Of a stretch of 64,000 nt of DNA, positions 38,541-47,088 are shown one piece after another. The DNA comes from Pseudomonas sp. PICF141 (GTDB lineage: Bacteria > Pseudomonadota > Gammaproteobacteria > Pseudomonadales > Pseudomonadaceae). The number at the start of each line of letters is the position of its first letter. The stretch's first letter is position 1. A model generated the notes under the pieces. That model was not told the origin of the DNA, did no database searches, and saw only the letters and a program-made list of their open reading frames with translations. Location of the stretch: the NCBI RefSeq assembly GCF_002286815.1, contig NZ_MUNM01000034.1, positions 62,001 through 126,000 of the forward strand, in the 5' to 3' direction. Made by a program: the position numbers and the translations under genes.

Positions 38541-38954
38541 ATGGAGTTGAAGACTATGAAGACCAGCGCTGCATCCTCCTCGTATTCCCCTCTGCGCGGT
38601 CTCAAACTGGCGACCCTGGCCATTGGCAGCAGCCTGGTTCTGGCCGGTTGCGCCGGTAACCCGCCGAGCGAGCAATACGCCGTGACCCAATCGGCTGTGA
38701 ACAGTGCCGTCAGCGCCGGCGGGACTGAATTCGCCGCCGTGGAAATGAAGGCCGCTCAGGACAAGCTCAAACAAGCCGAAATCGCCATGCACGACAAAAA
38801 GTATGACGAAGCCAGAATGCTGGCCGAGCAAGCCGAGTGGGACGCCCGCGTCGCCGAGCGCAAGGCCCAGGCGATGAAGGCCGAACAATCTGTGAAGGAT
38901 TCCCAGAAAGGTGTTCAGGAACTGCGTCAGGAAAGTCAGCGCACCGTGCAGTAG
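38541..38954 (+). CDS. DUF4398 outer-membrane lipoprotein
   Basis: A 137-aa lipoprotein. After a long cytosolic head comes the lipobox LVLAGC, then a helical DUF4398 domain with alternating charged residues (KAAQDKLKQAEIAMHDKKYD). The start at 38541 sits 7 nt behind CAGGAG. It matches the gene preceding lptF in P. aeruginosa in place and type. It is probably co-expressed with lptF from an envelope-stress promoter. The molecular function is unknown; a coiled-coil spacer role in the periplasm is possible. Confidence 0.85.
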   Translation: MELKTMKTSAASSSYSPLRGLKLATLAIGSSLVLAGCAGNPPSEQYAVTQSAVNSAVSAGGTEFAAVEMKAAQDKLKQAEIAMHDKKYDEARMLAEQAEWDARVAERKAQAMKAEQSVKDSQKGVQELRQESQRTVQ

Positions 38955-39010
38955 GCGCCCCTTCCGATGTTCAGACCTCAAACGCTTATCGATAGAAAGG
39001 ACGAACTATT

Positions 39011-39799
39011 ATGCGCAATCAATTGATAATCCCCGCCCTCCTGGCCGCAAGTGTTGCACTGGCTGCCTGCTCCACACCGCCCAACGCGAACCTGGAGCAA
39101 GCCCGTACCAACTACACCGGCCTGCAAGCCAACCCGCAAGCGAGCAAAGTCGCGGCGCTGGAAACCAAAGACGCCAGCGAATACCTGGACAAGGCCGACA
39201 AGGCTTATCTGGACAGGGAAGACCAGGCCACGGTCGACCAATTGGCTTACCTGACCAATCAGCGTGTTGAAGTAGCCAAGCAGACCATCGCTCTGCGCAC
39301 CGCTGAAAACAACCTGAAGAATGCCGCGGCACAACGGGCCCAGGCTCGTCTGGATGCCCGCGACCAGCAGATCAAACAGCTGCAGGACAGTCTGAACGCC
39401 AGACAGACCGATCGTGGCACGCTCGTGACGTTTGGTGATGTGCTGTTCGCCACCAACAAGGCGGACCTGAAGTCCAACGGCTTGGTGAATATCAACAAAC
39501 TGGCGCAATTCCTTCAGGAAAACCCGGACCGTAAAGTGATTGTCGAAGGCTACACCGACAGCACCGGCTCGGCGTCGTATAACCAATCGCTGTCCGAGCG
39601 TCGCGCGACCTCGGTGCAAGTGGCCCTGATCAAGATGGGTGTAGACCCGGCGCGGATCGTGGCCCAGGGTTATGGCAAGGAATACCCGGTTGCGGAGAAC
39701 TCCAGCGTCTCGGGCCGTGCGATGAACCGTCGGGTGGAAGTGACCATTTCCAATGATAACCAGCCCGTCATTCCGCGTTCGGCGATCAGCTCGAACTAG
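39011..39799 (+). CDS. lptF: OmpA-family lipoprotein LptF
   Basis: A 262-aa outer-membrane lipoprotein: lipobox ALAAC, a DUF4398-like helical stretch (ASEYLDKADKAYLDREDQAT, RAQARLDARDQQIKQLQD), then a C-terminal OmpA domain. The OmpA peptidoglycan-binding residues lie in VEGYTDSTGSASYNQSLSER and GRAMNRRVEVT. LptF of P. aeruginosa is an AlgU-controlled lipotoxin linked to stress survival. RBS GAAAGGA. A REP pair follows the stop. Confidence 0.88.
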   Translation: MRNQLIIPALLAASVALAACSTPPNANLEQARTNYTGLQANPQASKVAALETKDASEYLDKADKAYLDREDQATVDQLAYLTNQRVEVAKQTIALRTAENNLKNAAAQRAQARLDARDQQIKQLQDSLNARQTDRGTLVTFGDVLFATNKADLKSNGLVNINKLAQFLQENPDRKVIVEGYTDSTGSASYNQSLSERRATSVQVALIKMGVDPARIVAQGYGKEYPVAENSSVSGRAMNRRVEVTISNDNQPVIPRSAISSN

Positions 39800-39825
39800 A
39801 TTGAACCTGCGGTAATGCAAAAGCC

Positions 39826-39916
39826 CTGTAGGAGCGAGGCTTGCCCGCCAAGAACGATGACTCGGTTTATCTGTTAGACCGCATCATCGTTCCTCGCGGG
39901 CAAGCCTCGCTCCTAC
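39826..39916. repeat. REP pair (REPIN) after lptF
   Basis: CTGTAGGAGCGAGGCTTGCC and inverted CGGGCAAGCCTCGCTCCTAC flank about 45 bp, in which AGAACGATGA and TCATCGTTC also pair. It lies between convergent genes. Confidence 0.9.
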
Positions 39917-39923
39917 GGGATGT

Positions 39924-40253
39924 TTATTGCTCGAGTTTTTGCGGCGTTGCCTCGCCCATGCAGCGCACAGCTTTTTTCTTGCTGTTGACCAGCACACCGG
40001 TCAGGCCTTTCTGTTCGGTGTCGAACAGCACCAGCACGCCATCAATGCACTGGGCCACTTGCGGGGCCGGTTGCAGGGAGACTTTATAGTCTTCGCCCGG
40101 CACGGTCTTGAGCATGGTGAAGTCGCTGAGCAGCAACGCATCTTCGGGTTTGGCGAAGTGCAGGTAGCCGTACCACCACAGGGCGCCGACAGTGCCGAGG
40201 ATGCTGCAGATACCGGTGATGATCAGCGGGATGGCGTTACGTTCTTCACTCAT
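39924..40253 (-). CDS. Small inner-membrane protein (109 aa)
   Basis: A conserved hypothetical with one N-terminal membrane helix (AIPLIITGICSILGTVGALW) and a roughly 75-residue periplasmic part containing two cysteines (QCIDGVL, VRCMGEA) that could form a disulfide. It overlaps the alpha/beta hydrolase gene by 4 nt (ATGA), so the two are translationally coupled. The function is unknown; the coupling suggests that it assists the hydrolase. Confidence 0.75.
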   Translation of the reverse strand: MSEERNAIPLIITGICSILGTVGALWWYGYLHFAKPEDALLLSDFTMLKTVPGEDYKVSLQPAPQVAQCIDGVLVLFDTEQKGLTGVLVNSKKKAVRCMGEATPQKLEQ

Positions 40254-41164
40254 TGCGGGCTCTCTGGTGGTTCATCTTCAGAATTCGGGGGTGCCGGGTA
40301 ATTCGGGACCTCACCCAGGCGACGCAGGCCGTCGAAATGCTGCGGGTCTTCGAGGTAACGCAGCATGACCTTTCGCCAGACCGGGTCGGCGAAGGTTTGC
40401 ACATGTCCGCCACGGGTCATTTGCAGCACTCGCGGCGGCGGCGCAGCTTGATACAGTCGGATGCCGTTGGAAAGGGGTACCAGCTGATCATCGATGCTGT
40501 GATAGATCAGTTTCGGTACACCATTGAGCTGCTTCATGGAATGAATCGCACTGTCGCCGTCCGGCACCAACCAGGATAACGGCACCTGGAACGGCCAGGT
40601 CATCCATGAGGTGCTCAGGGCGAAACGCCCGACATCACGGTAACTGGCAGGCACGCCATCGAGCACAAAAGCCTTGAGTTGCCGCTGGCGCTCGGGGTGC
40701 CGGGCCAGGAAATGCACGGCCATCGAACCGCCAAGGCTCTGACCGAGAAGGATCAGCGGTTTACCCTTGACCTCCGGGGCCTGGTCGAGCCATTTGAACG
40801 CGGCGTCGATGTCTTGATAGATCGCCGGCAACGCTGGTTTACCTTCGGACCAACCGTACCCACGATAGTCCACCAGCAACACTTGATAGCCCTGCTCCGG
40901 CAACCACCAGCTGCCACCCAAATGCCACGCCAGGTTGCCGCCGTTGCCATGCAGATGCAGCACGGTGCCTTTGACCTCGACATCTTTTTTCGCCGGCAGC
41001 CACCAGCCATGCAGTTTGAGGCCGTCAGCGGTGACCAGGGTGACGTCGCGAAATTCGAGTTTGGCTTTTGCCGGAGTGAACGGCTGGCCGGGCTCGGGAT
41101 AGAACAGCAAAGAGCTGCAACCGCCAAGCGCCAGGAGCAGGTAAAAGATGCCGAGGATTCTCAT
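40250..41164 (-). CDS. Alpha/beta-hydrolase lipoprotein
   Basis: A 304-aa hydrolase anchored by a lipobox (LALGGC, Cys16). The alpha/beta fold has HLHGNGGN (oxyanion), the nucleophile S143 in LLGQSLGGSM, D in YHSIDDQLVP and H in TRGGHVQTF. It belongs to the BAAT/YsgA/YfhR-like 'serine hydrolase, DUF1749-like' group; the substrate could be an ester or peptide, not predictable. First gene of a two-gene unit with the 109-aa membrane protein. Confidence 0.88.
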   Translation of the reverse strand: MRILGIFYLLLALGGCSSLLFYPEPGQPFTPAKAKLEFRDVTLVTADGLKLHGWWLPAKKDVEVKGTVLHLHGNGGNLAWHLGGSWWLPEQGYQVLLVDYRGYGWSEGKPALPAIYQDIDAAFKWLDQAPEVKGKPLILLGQSLGGSMAVHFLARHPERQRQLKAFVLDGVPASYRDVGRFALSTSWMTWPFQVPLSWLVPDGDSAIHSMKQLNGVPKLIYHSIDDQLVPLSNGIRLYQAAPPPRVLQMTRGGHVQTFADPVWRKVMLRYLEDPQHFDGLRRLGEVPNYPAPPNSEDEPPESPQ

Positions 41165-41200
41165 CCGGTGAAGCCTCGCATTAACGATTGATAGCAGGTC

Positions 41201-41292
41201 CGTAGGAGCGAGGCTTGCCCGCGAAGAACGATGACGCGGTAGATCTGATAAAGCGCGTTATCGTTCTTCGCGGGCAAGCCTCGCTCCTACAG
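41201..41292. repeat. REP pair (REPIN)
   Basis: CGTAGGAGCGAGGCTTGCCC and inverted GGGCAAGCCTCGCTCCTACA, with the inner GAAGAACGATGACGCG/CGCGTTATCGTTCTTC also pairing. It lies between two co-oriented genes. Confidence 0.9.
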
Positions 41293-41304
41293 GGTGTGTT
41301 GTGC

Positions 41305-42582
41305 TCACAGGATATTGGAATAATCCGCTTCGATCCGGTCCAGGCTCAGGTGGTTGAGGAAGTTGGAGAAGCACATCCAGGCTGATAGCGCGTTCATGTC
41401 GCGAAATTGATCGGGCAGGTACTTGGGCGGCACGATCAGGCCTTCGTCCACCAGTTGGCGCAAGGTCCGCATGTCTTCCAGCGTGGTCTTGCCGCAAAAC
41501 AATAGCGGTATCTGCTCCAGCTTGCCTTTACGCACGGCCAACTGAATGTAGTTGTAAACCATGATAAAGCCCTTGAGATAGGACAAGTCTTTGGTAAACG
41601 GTAGACCGGTCGGCACCGAGCCGCGGAAAACCCGACTGGCGTTGCCATAGCTTTCGGCCATTTCGAAGCCTTGCTCACAGAAAAATTCGTAAATCTGCAA
41701 GAAGTCCGCGCCCTCCTCCACCATATGAATGGCGCGGGTGCGGTTGGTCAGTTTGCGCAGGCGGCTGGGGTAGGAGGCGAAGGTGATGATTTCCATCAGG
41801 ATCGCCAGGCCTTCCTGGGTCACGGTGGACGACGGCGGGCCTTTGGACAGGAAGGTGCAGATCGGCTGATTCAGGCCGTTGAGCGTGGTGCCCACATGCA
41901 CCAGCCCTTCGTGGACTTCCAGCGCACGCACGTCGCGGTCGTTGAACATCGCGTCGGCGCGGATCTTGATGTAGTCGGCACCGGCCGCCGCATCGGCGAC
42001 GATCCCGTCGGACTCGAACACCCGAATGGTTTCTTCGTTCTCGCCAAACACCCGGTTCAGCCGGTGTTGCAGCAAGTTGACGGCTTCCTTGGCCGTGAGG
42101 AGTTTCGGTTCGTCCTTGAGGTCGCCACGGCCAGCGATGTTGTTCAGGTAATCGGAGAGCATCAGGCCCAGGTCGGCCAGGGTCGGGTCGCCGGCGTGAA
42201 ATGCATCGGACGCCGCGCCATACAATTCCTGGGAAATCAGCCCGAAATCCTCGGTGCCGCGCGCTTCAAGCATGCGCACCACCATCCGGTATTCCTTGCA
42301 CATACGGCGCATGATCTGGCCGACTGGATTGAACTGGCCGAGTTGGCGGGTGATGTCGCGCTCGATGTTCTGGAATTCCAGCTTCACTTTGCTGGAATCG
42401 AATGCCAGCGGTCGATTGAGGTAGTAGTCGCGGTCCACGGCCGGCATTTCCTTGCCCTTGCCTTTGAAGAACCCCTTGCGAATGCTGTCGTCCCATTTGA
42501 CCGCATCCAGAACGCGAATCGGCGTCTGCGCCAGCACTATGCGATCAGACAAAATGCGTATCGTCTGCTGGTATTCGTCCAC
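41305..42582 (-). CDS. DUF1704 / QEGLA-motif (MATCAP-like) metallopeptidase
   Basis: A 425-aa protein of the DUF1704 family, annotated in bacteria as 'flavohemoglobin expression-modulating QEGLA motif protein'. The HEGLVH motif (H224-E225, H229) and TQEGLA (E257) match the zinc site of the eukaryotic tubulin tyrosine carboxypeptidases MATCAP1/2, which share this domain. I therefore infer a zinc carboxypeptidase. The bacterial substrate is unknown. No signal peptide, so cytosolic. It follows the lipoprotein gene at 42619 on the same strand. Confidence 0.85.
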   Translation of the reverse strand: MDEYQQTIRILSDRIVLAQTPIRVLDAVKWDDSIRKGFFKGKGKEMPAVDRDYYLNRPLAFDSSKVKLEFQNIERDITRQLGQFNPVGQIMRRMCKEYRMVVRMLEARGTEDFGLISQELYGAASDAFHAGDPTLADLGLMLSDYLNNIAGRGDLKDEPKLLTAKEAVNLLQHRLNRVFGENEETIRVFESDGIVADAAAGADYIKIRADAMFNDRDVRALEVHEGLVHVGTTLNGLNQPICTFLSKGPPSSTVTQEGLAILMEIITFASYPSRLRKLTNRTRAIHMVEEGADFLQIYEFFCEQGFEMAESYGNASRVFRGSVPTGLPFTKDLSYLKGFIMVYNYIQLAVRKGKLEQIPLLFCGKTTLEDMRTLRQLVDEGLIVPPKYLPDQFRDMNALSAWMCFSNFLNHLSLDRIEADYSNIL

Positions 42583-42618
42583 CCGAAACTCCTGTAGTAA
42601 AACCGTTACGTGCTGGGT

Positions 42619-43173
42619 TTATTTGGTGCTGGCCAGGCGCTGGTAGCGCACTGCTTCGACGAAAACATCGGAATTGGCCGGGTCATCAAGGTAGGCAAAC
42701 ACCTGGTCCAGGCTGTTGTTGATCAACACCCCGTCGCCGTCGTCGGTCTGGAAGCCTTGGCCACTGAGGGCTTCCTGGCCCATGGCCTGCTTGATCTGCT
42801 CGAGGTCGAGGTTGTAGACCACCAGTTCGTGTTTATCGTTGAGCTCGAAACCGGTGATGGTGAAGTTGCCGCCGAACTGCGCCGGCACTTTCGCCGACAG
42901 GTACCAGCGATTGCCATGGCGCGACACCGTGAAGGGGTAGGCTTCACGCTCATGGGGCTTGGCCTTGAAATAGCTGACTGCCTGATAGCGATTGTCGCCG
43001 ATGCGCGTCAGTTCCAGGTTCATCGGCTCGCCCCAGGCATTGGTGCTGGTCCATTTGCCGAGCAATCCTTTGGGCGCGGGCTCGCTGGCGGGCAGCGGCT
43101 CCTTGAAGGTCACCAGACAGCCACTGAGCAGCAGGATCGACAGGGCGATCACAACGACGCGCCAGGCTTTCAT
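42619..43173 (-). CDS. Hypothetical lipoprotein (184 aa)
   Basis: The lipoprotein signal MKAWRVVVIALSILLLSGC is followed by a beta-rich body starting FKEPLPASEPAPKGLLGKWT (lipocalin-like 'GKW' opening) and ending in a helical DDPANSDVFVEAVRYQRLAS. No family name is known to me. It is co-oriented and close upstream of the DUF1704 gene (36 bp), probably the same operon. The lipidated Cys19 places it in the envelope. Confidence 0.78.
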   Translation of the reverse strand: MKAWRVVVIALSILLLSGCLVTFKEPLPASEPAPKGLLGKWTSTNAWGEPMNLELTRIGDNRYQAVSYFKAKPHEREAYPFTVSRHGNRWYLSAKVPAQFGGNFTITGFELNDKHELVVYNLDLEQIKQAMGQEALSGQGFQTDDGDGVLINNSLDQVFAYLDDPANSDVFVEAVRYQRLASTK

Positions 43174-43216
43174 TCAACACTCCCTATGAACACACGGCCC
43201 CGAATGGTCACCGAAC

Positions 43217-43309
43217 CTGTGGGAGCGAGGCTTGCCCGCGAAGGCGTTGTGTCAGTCAACACACATTTGAATGTTATACCGCCTTCGCGGGCAAGCCTCG
43301 CTCCTACAG
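43217..43309. repeat. REP pair (REPIN)
   Basis: CTGTGGGAGCGAGGCTTGCC and inverted GGGCAAGCCTCGCTCCTACA enclose GTTGTGTCAGTCAACA, a typical REPIN loop also seen at 61016-61110. Confidence 0.92.
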
Positions 43310-43330
43310 GGTCGAGTTGTCCTGCGGGAT

Positions 43331-44047
43331 TTACACCGACGCCAGCACCAGATGCATGTAGCGGTTGAGGATGCCGAGCATTTCCTCTTCGGCAACAGGC
43401 TCGGCGTCGTTGAGCAGGCCCTGATATTCCATCCGTCCGATAATCGCCGTCAACACCTTGGCATCCTGTTGTGGCTCACGGGAACCCAATACTTCGAAAA
43501 GCTGGCAGGTGCCGTGCAGGAGAATTTGCTGATGGGAGCGTACCAACAACGCCAGGCGCGGGTTAAGCAACGCTTCCTGGCGGAAAGCTTGCTCGGCCAT
43601 CAAATGCTCGCGGCGATTGATCAATTGCCGGTGCACATAGTCAGCCATCAGCCGGGCGATATCGTCCGCCAGCTGTGAGCGGGACTCGGCGGTGCCATCG
43701 CCGCTGACGACCATCTCGCGCAACAAGCCTTCGTTGTTGGCCCACAACCGGGCCATGAACGCCGCGCTGCGTTCCACGTATTGGGCGAAGGTATCGGTGA
43801 GCAGGTCATCGATGTCTTTGAAATAGTAGGTGGTGGCCGACAGCGGCACACCCGCTTCAGCAGCCACCGCACGGTGGCGTACGGCCCGCACGCCATCGCG
43901 CACGACAATGCGCATCGCTGCGTCGAGAATGTCCTGTCGACGCTGTTCGCTGCCCTGTCGGCTGGCCTTGCGGCCCTGGTACTGAACACTTTCAGCGACC
44001 GCAGTGGCGATACCCGCTGCACCTTCTTGAGCCATTGCACGATTCAC
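43331..44047 (-). CDS. TetR-family regulator
   Basis: A 238-aa repressor. HTH region: RRQDILDAAMRIVVRDGVRA, VAAEAGVPLSATTYYF. The C-terminal domain is helical and of unknown ligand. I prefer the GTG at 44047 because GAGGA lies at a proper distance; the ATG at 44035 is 12 nt inside and has no site of its own. It sits between the REP pair and the lysS terminator and equals the TetR gene next to lysS in P. aeruginosa. Target genes are not evident. Confidence 0.86.
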   Translation of the reverse strand: MNRAMAQEGAAGIATAVAESVQYQGRKASRQGSEQRRQDILDAAMRIVVRDGVRAVRHRAVAAEAGVPLSATTYYFKDIDDLLTDTFAQYVERSAAFMARLWANNEGLLREMVVSGDGTAESRSQLADDIARLMADYVHRQLINRREHLMAEQAFRQEALLNPRLALLVRSHQQILLHGTCQLFEVLGSREPQQDAKVLTAIIGRMEYQGLLNDAEPVAEEEMLGILNRYMHLVLASV

Positions 44048-44109
44048 GACAGGTCTTCCTCTCTAAACGTCAAAAGTAACCAATTGATACGTTTGTACCA
44101 GACAGGCAA

Positions 44110-44140
44110 TAAAAAGCCGCCTGTTATAGGCGGCTTTTTA
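44110..44140 (-). terminator. Terminator after lysS
   Basis: AAAAAGCCGCC-TGTTATA-GGCGGCTTTTT directly beyond the lysS stop codon. A stem with A and T runs on both sides can work in both directions. Confidence 0.93.
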
Positions 44141-44150
44141 ATTGAAACAC

Positions 44151-45653
44151 TTACGCTTGTGGCCGCATGTGCGGGAACAGGATCACGTCGCGAATCGACG
44201 GTGAGTTGGTCAGCAACATCACCAGACGGTCGATACCGATCCCTTCACCGGCGGTTGGCGGCATGCCGTACTCCAGCGCGCGAACGAAGTCGGCGTCATA
44301 GTGCATGGCTTCGTCATCGCCGGCGTCCTTGTCGGCCACCTGCGCCATGAAACGCTCGGCCTGATCTTCGGCGTCGTTCAACTCGGAATAGGCGTTGGCG
44401 ATTTCGCGGCCGCCGATGAACAGTTCGAAACGGTCAGTGACGTTCGGGTTCTCGTCGTTACGACGGGCCAGCGGCGACACTTCGAACGGGTACTGGGTGA
44501 TGAAGTGCGGCTGTTCCAGCTTGTGCTCGACCAGTTCTTCGAAAATCATCACCTGCAATTTGCCCAAACCTTCGAAACCCAGCACCTTGGCGCCGGCCTT
44601 CTTGGCGATGGTACGGGCTTTGTCGATGTCATTCAGGTCGTCAGCGGTCAGCTCAGGGTTGTACTTGAGGATCGAATCGAACACCGACAGACGCACGAAC
44701 GGCTCGCCGAAGTGGAACACTTTGTCGCCGTACGGCACATCGGTGCTTCCCAGAACCAGTTGAGCCAGTTCGCGGAACAGTTCCTCGGTCAGGTCCATGT
44801 TGTCTTCGTAGTCGGCGTAAGCCTGATAGAACTCCAACATGGTGAATTCAGGGTTATGGCGCGTCGAAACGCCTTCGTTACGGAAGTTGCGGTTGATCTC
44901 GAAGACTTTTTCGAAACCACCGACGACCAGGCGCTTGAGGTATAGCTCAGGCGCGATACGCAGGAACATTTCCATGTCCAGCGCGTTGTGGTGAGTCTCG
45001 AACGGTTTGGCCGCCGCGCCGCCTGGAATGGTTTGCAGCATCGGCGTTTCCACTTCCAGGAAGTCACGCTTCATCAGGAAGCTGCGGATGTGCGCAATCA
45101 CTTGCGAGCGCACGCGGAAGGTCTGGCGCACCTCTTCGTTGACGATCAGGTCAACGTAACGCTGACGGTAGCGCTGTTCGGTGTCGGTCAGGCCGTGGTG
45201 CTTGTCCGGCAGCGGGCGCAGGGATTTGGTCAGCAGGCGCACGCTGGTCATTTCCACGTACAGGTCGCCTTTGCCGGAACGCGCCAGGGTGCCTTCGGCT
45301 GCAATGATATCGCCCATGTCCCAGGTTTTCACCGCGGCCAGGGTGTCTTCGGACAGGGTTTTACGGTTGACGTAGACCTGGATGCGACCGGTCATGTCCT
45401 GAATCACCATGAACGAGCCACGGTTGAGCATGATGCGACCCGCCACCTTGACCGGGATTGCAGCTTCTGCCAGCTCTTCCTTGGTCTTGTCCGCGTACTG
45501 TTTCTGCAAATCTTCGCAGTAATTGTCGCGGCGGAAGTCGTTGGGGAAGGCATTGCCCTTGGCGCGCTCGGCAGCAAGCTTTTCCTTGCGCAGGGCGATC
45601 AGGGAGTTTTCTTCCTGTTGCAGGGCTTGCGGGTCGAGTTGTAGGTCGCTCAT
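44151..45653 (-). CDS. lysS: Lysyl-tRNA synthetase (class II)
   Basis: LysRS charges tRNA-Lys. The 500-aa class II enzyme has an OB-fold anticodon domain ([20 protein letters not shown]), motif 1, motif 2 ([20 protein letters not shown]) and motif 3 ([11 protein letters not shown]). I start at the ATG 45653 ([16 protein letters not shown]), behind which the frame continues upstream without a good site. It follows prfB by 102 bp, the usual prfB-lysS pair. Confidence 0.97.
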   Translation of the reverse strand: MSDLQLDPQALQQEENSLIALRKEKLAAERAKGNAFPNDFRRDNYCEDLQKQYADKTKEELAEAAIPVKVAGRIMLNRGSFMVIQDMTGRIQVYVNRKTLSEDTLAAVKTWDMGDIIAAEGTLARSGKGDLYVEMTSVRLLTKSLRPLPDKHHGLTDTEQRYRQRYVDLIVNEEVRQTFRVRSQVIAHIRSFLMKRDFLEVETPMLQTIPGGAAAKPFETHHNALDMEMFLRIAPELYLKRLVVGGFEKVFEINRNFRNEGVSTRHNPEFTMLEFYQAYADYEDNMDLTEELFRELAQLVLGSTDVPYGDKVFHFGEPFVRLSVFDSILKYNPELTADDLNDIDKARTIAKKAGAKVLGFEGLGKLQVMIFEELVEHKLEQPHFITQYPFEVSPLARRNDENPNVTDRFELFIGGREIANAYSELNDAEDQAERFMAQVADKDAGDDEAMHYDADFVRALEYGMPPTAGEGIGIDRLVMLLTNSPSIRDVILFPHMRPQA

Positions 45654-45701
45654 GTCTTTAAATATTCCATCACAGGTTCGTTGCCCCCGGCATTCGCCGG
45701 G

Positions 45702-45728
45702 GTTCGCGGGCAAGCCTCGCTCCTACAG
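45702..45728. repeat. Single REP half between prfB and lysS
   Basis: TTCGCGGGCAAGCCTCGCTC followed by CTACAGGG, one arm only, in the 102-bp gap. Confidence 0.85.
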
Positions 45729-45755
45729 GGTGGTGACAACCCTGCAGCGCGGGCC

Positions 45756-46851
45756 TTAGAGCCCTTGTTTCAAGCTGGCCACCAGGTATTCGTCGATGTC
45801 GCCATCGAGCACCTTGTCGCAGTCGCTGCGTTCGATGTTGGTACGCAGATCCTTGATCCGCGAGGCATCGAGCACGTACGAACGGATCTGATGACCCCAG
45901 CCGATATCCGACTTGGTGTCTTCCAGGGCCTGGGAAGCGGCGTTGCGCTTCTGCACTTCCTGTTCGTACAAGCGCGCCCGCAACATTTTCATCGCGGTGT
46001 CTTTGTTCGCATGCTGGGAGCGTTCGTTCTGGCAGCTGACCACGGTGTTGGTCGGTACGTGAGTAATCCGTACGGCCGAGTCGGTGGTGTTAACGTGCTG
46101 ACCACCGGCACCGGAGGAGCGGTAGGTGTCGATGCGCAGGTCCGCGGGGTTGATGTCGATTTCGATGTTGTCATCGATTTCCGGCGACACGAACACGGCC
46201 GAGAACGAGGTGTGACGACGGTTACCGGAGTCGAACGGGCTCTTGCGCACCAGACGGTGCACGCCGATTTCGGTACGCAACCAGCCAAAGGCGTATTCGC
46301 CCTTGATGTGTACGGTTGCGCCTTTGATACCGGCGACTTCACCGGCCGACAGTTCCATGATGGTCGCGTCGAAACCGCGTTTATCCGCCCAACGCAGGTA
46401 CATGCGCAGCAGGATGTTGGCCCAGTCCTGAGCCTCGGTACCGCCGGAGCCGGCCTGGATGTCCAGGTAGGCATTGTTGGCGTCCATCTCACCGCTGAAC
46501 ATGCGACGGAATTCAAGTTTTTCCAGGGATTCGCGCAGGCGCTCGACTTCGGCAGCGACGTCATCGACGGCGGCCTGGTCTTCTTCTTCGGCGGACATCA
46601 GCAGCAGGTCTTTGGCATCGGCCAGACCGCTGTGCATTTCGTCGAGGGTTTCGACGATCTGAGCCAGCTGCGACCGCTCGCGGCCCAGCTCCTGAGCGTA
46701 CGACGGGTTATTCCAGACACTCGGATCTTCAAGCTCGCGATTGACTTCAGTCAGACGCTCATGCTTTTGATCGTAGTCAAAGATACCCCCGAATAGTTTC
46801 GGAGCGCTCGGACAGGTCCTTGATACTGTTAAGGATCGGGTTGATTTCCAT
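45756..46851 (-). CDS. prfB: Peptide chain release factor 2 (programmed +1 frameshift)
   Basis: RF2 ends translation at UGA and UAA. Translation starts at 46851 ([24 protein letters not shown]) and meets an in-frame TGA at 46779-46777, in the classical shift site AGGGGGTATCTTTGAC-like context: a GGGGGT Shine-Dalgarno-like run, CTT, TGA, C. A +1 shift at CTT leads into the frame 46778-45756, giving 364 aa in total. The GGQ loop ([20 protein letters not shown]) and the SPF-type stop-recognition motif ([12 protein letters not shown]) are intact. Low RF2 raises frameshifting, so it self-regulates. It is not a pseudogene. Confidence 0.95.
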
Positions 46852-46985
46852 GGCGGGCAGCACTCGTTGGCGAACTTTTGAAAGCCGGCGAGTATAACGT
46901 AATCAAGCTGTCACGGCAGCCCGCCCGGCGGCTTTAGCGGCGAATGGTTTGGGGCTGAACACCATGCAGACGCTGCGCTGCGAAC

Positions 46986-47069
46986 TGTAGGAGCTGCCGA
47001 AGGCTGCGATCTTTTGATCTTCGCCTTTAAAGCAACATCAAAAGATCGCAGCCTTCGGCAGCTCCTACG
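46986..47069. repeat. Long inverted repeat, family 3
   Basis: TGTAGGAGCTGCCGAAGGCT plus GCGATCTTTTGAT and the complement ATCAAAAGATCGCAGCCTTC plus GGCAGCTCCTA pair over about 31 bp around a roughly 20-bp loop, between prfB and wspR. A half copy occurs at 23459-23490. Confidence 0.9.
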
Positions 47070-47088
47070 GGGCGTCGTGTCCAACGCT

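Noticed and set aside
38180..43309. Regularly recurring palindromes resembling a CRISPR array
   Set aside because: Units are in separate intergenic spacers, paired head to head, with genes between them and no cas genes; they are REP elements.
46777..46779. Premature stop in prfB suggesting a pseudogene
   Set aside because: It is the programmed frameshift site with its G-rich signal and CTTTGAC; the downstream frame is intact.
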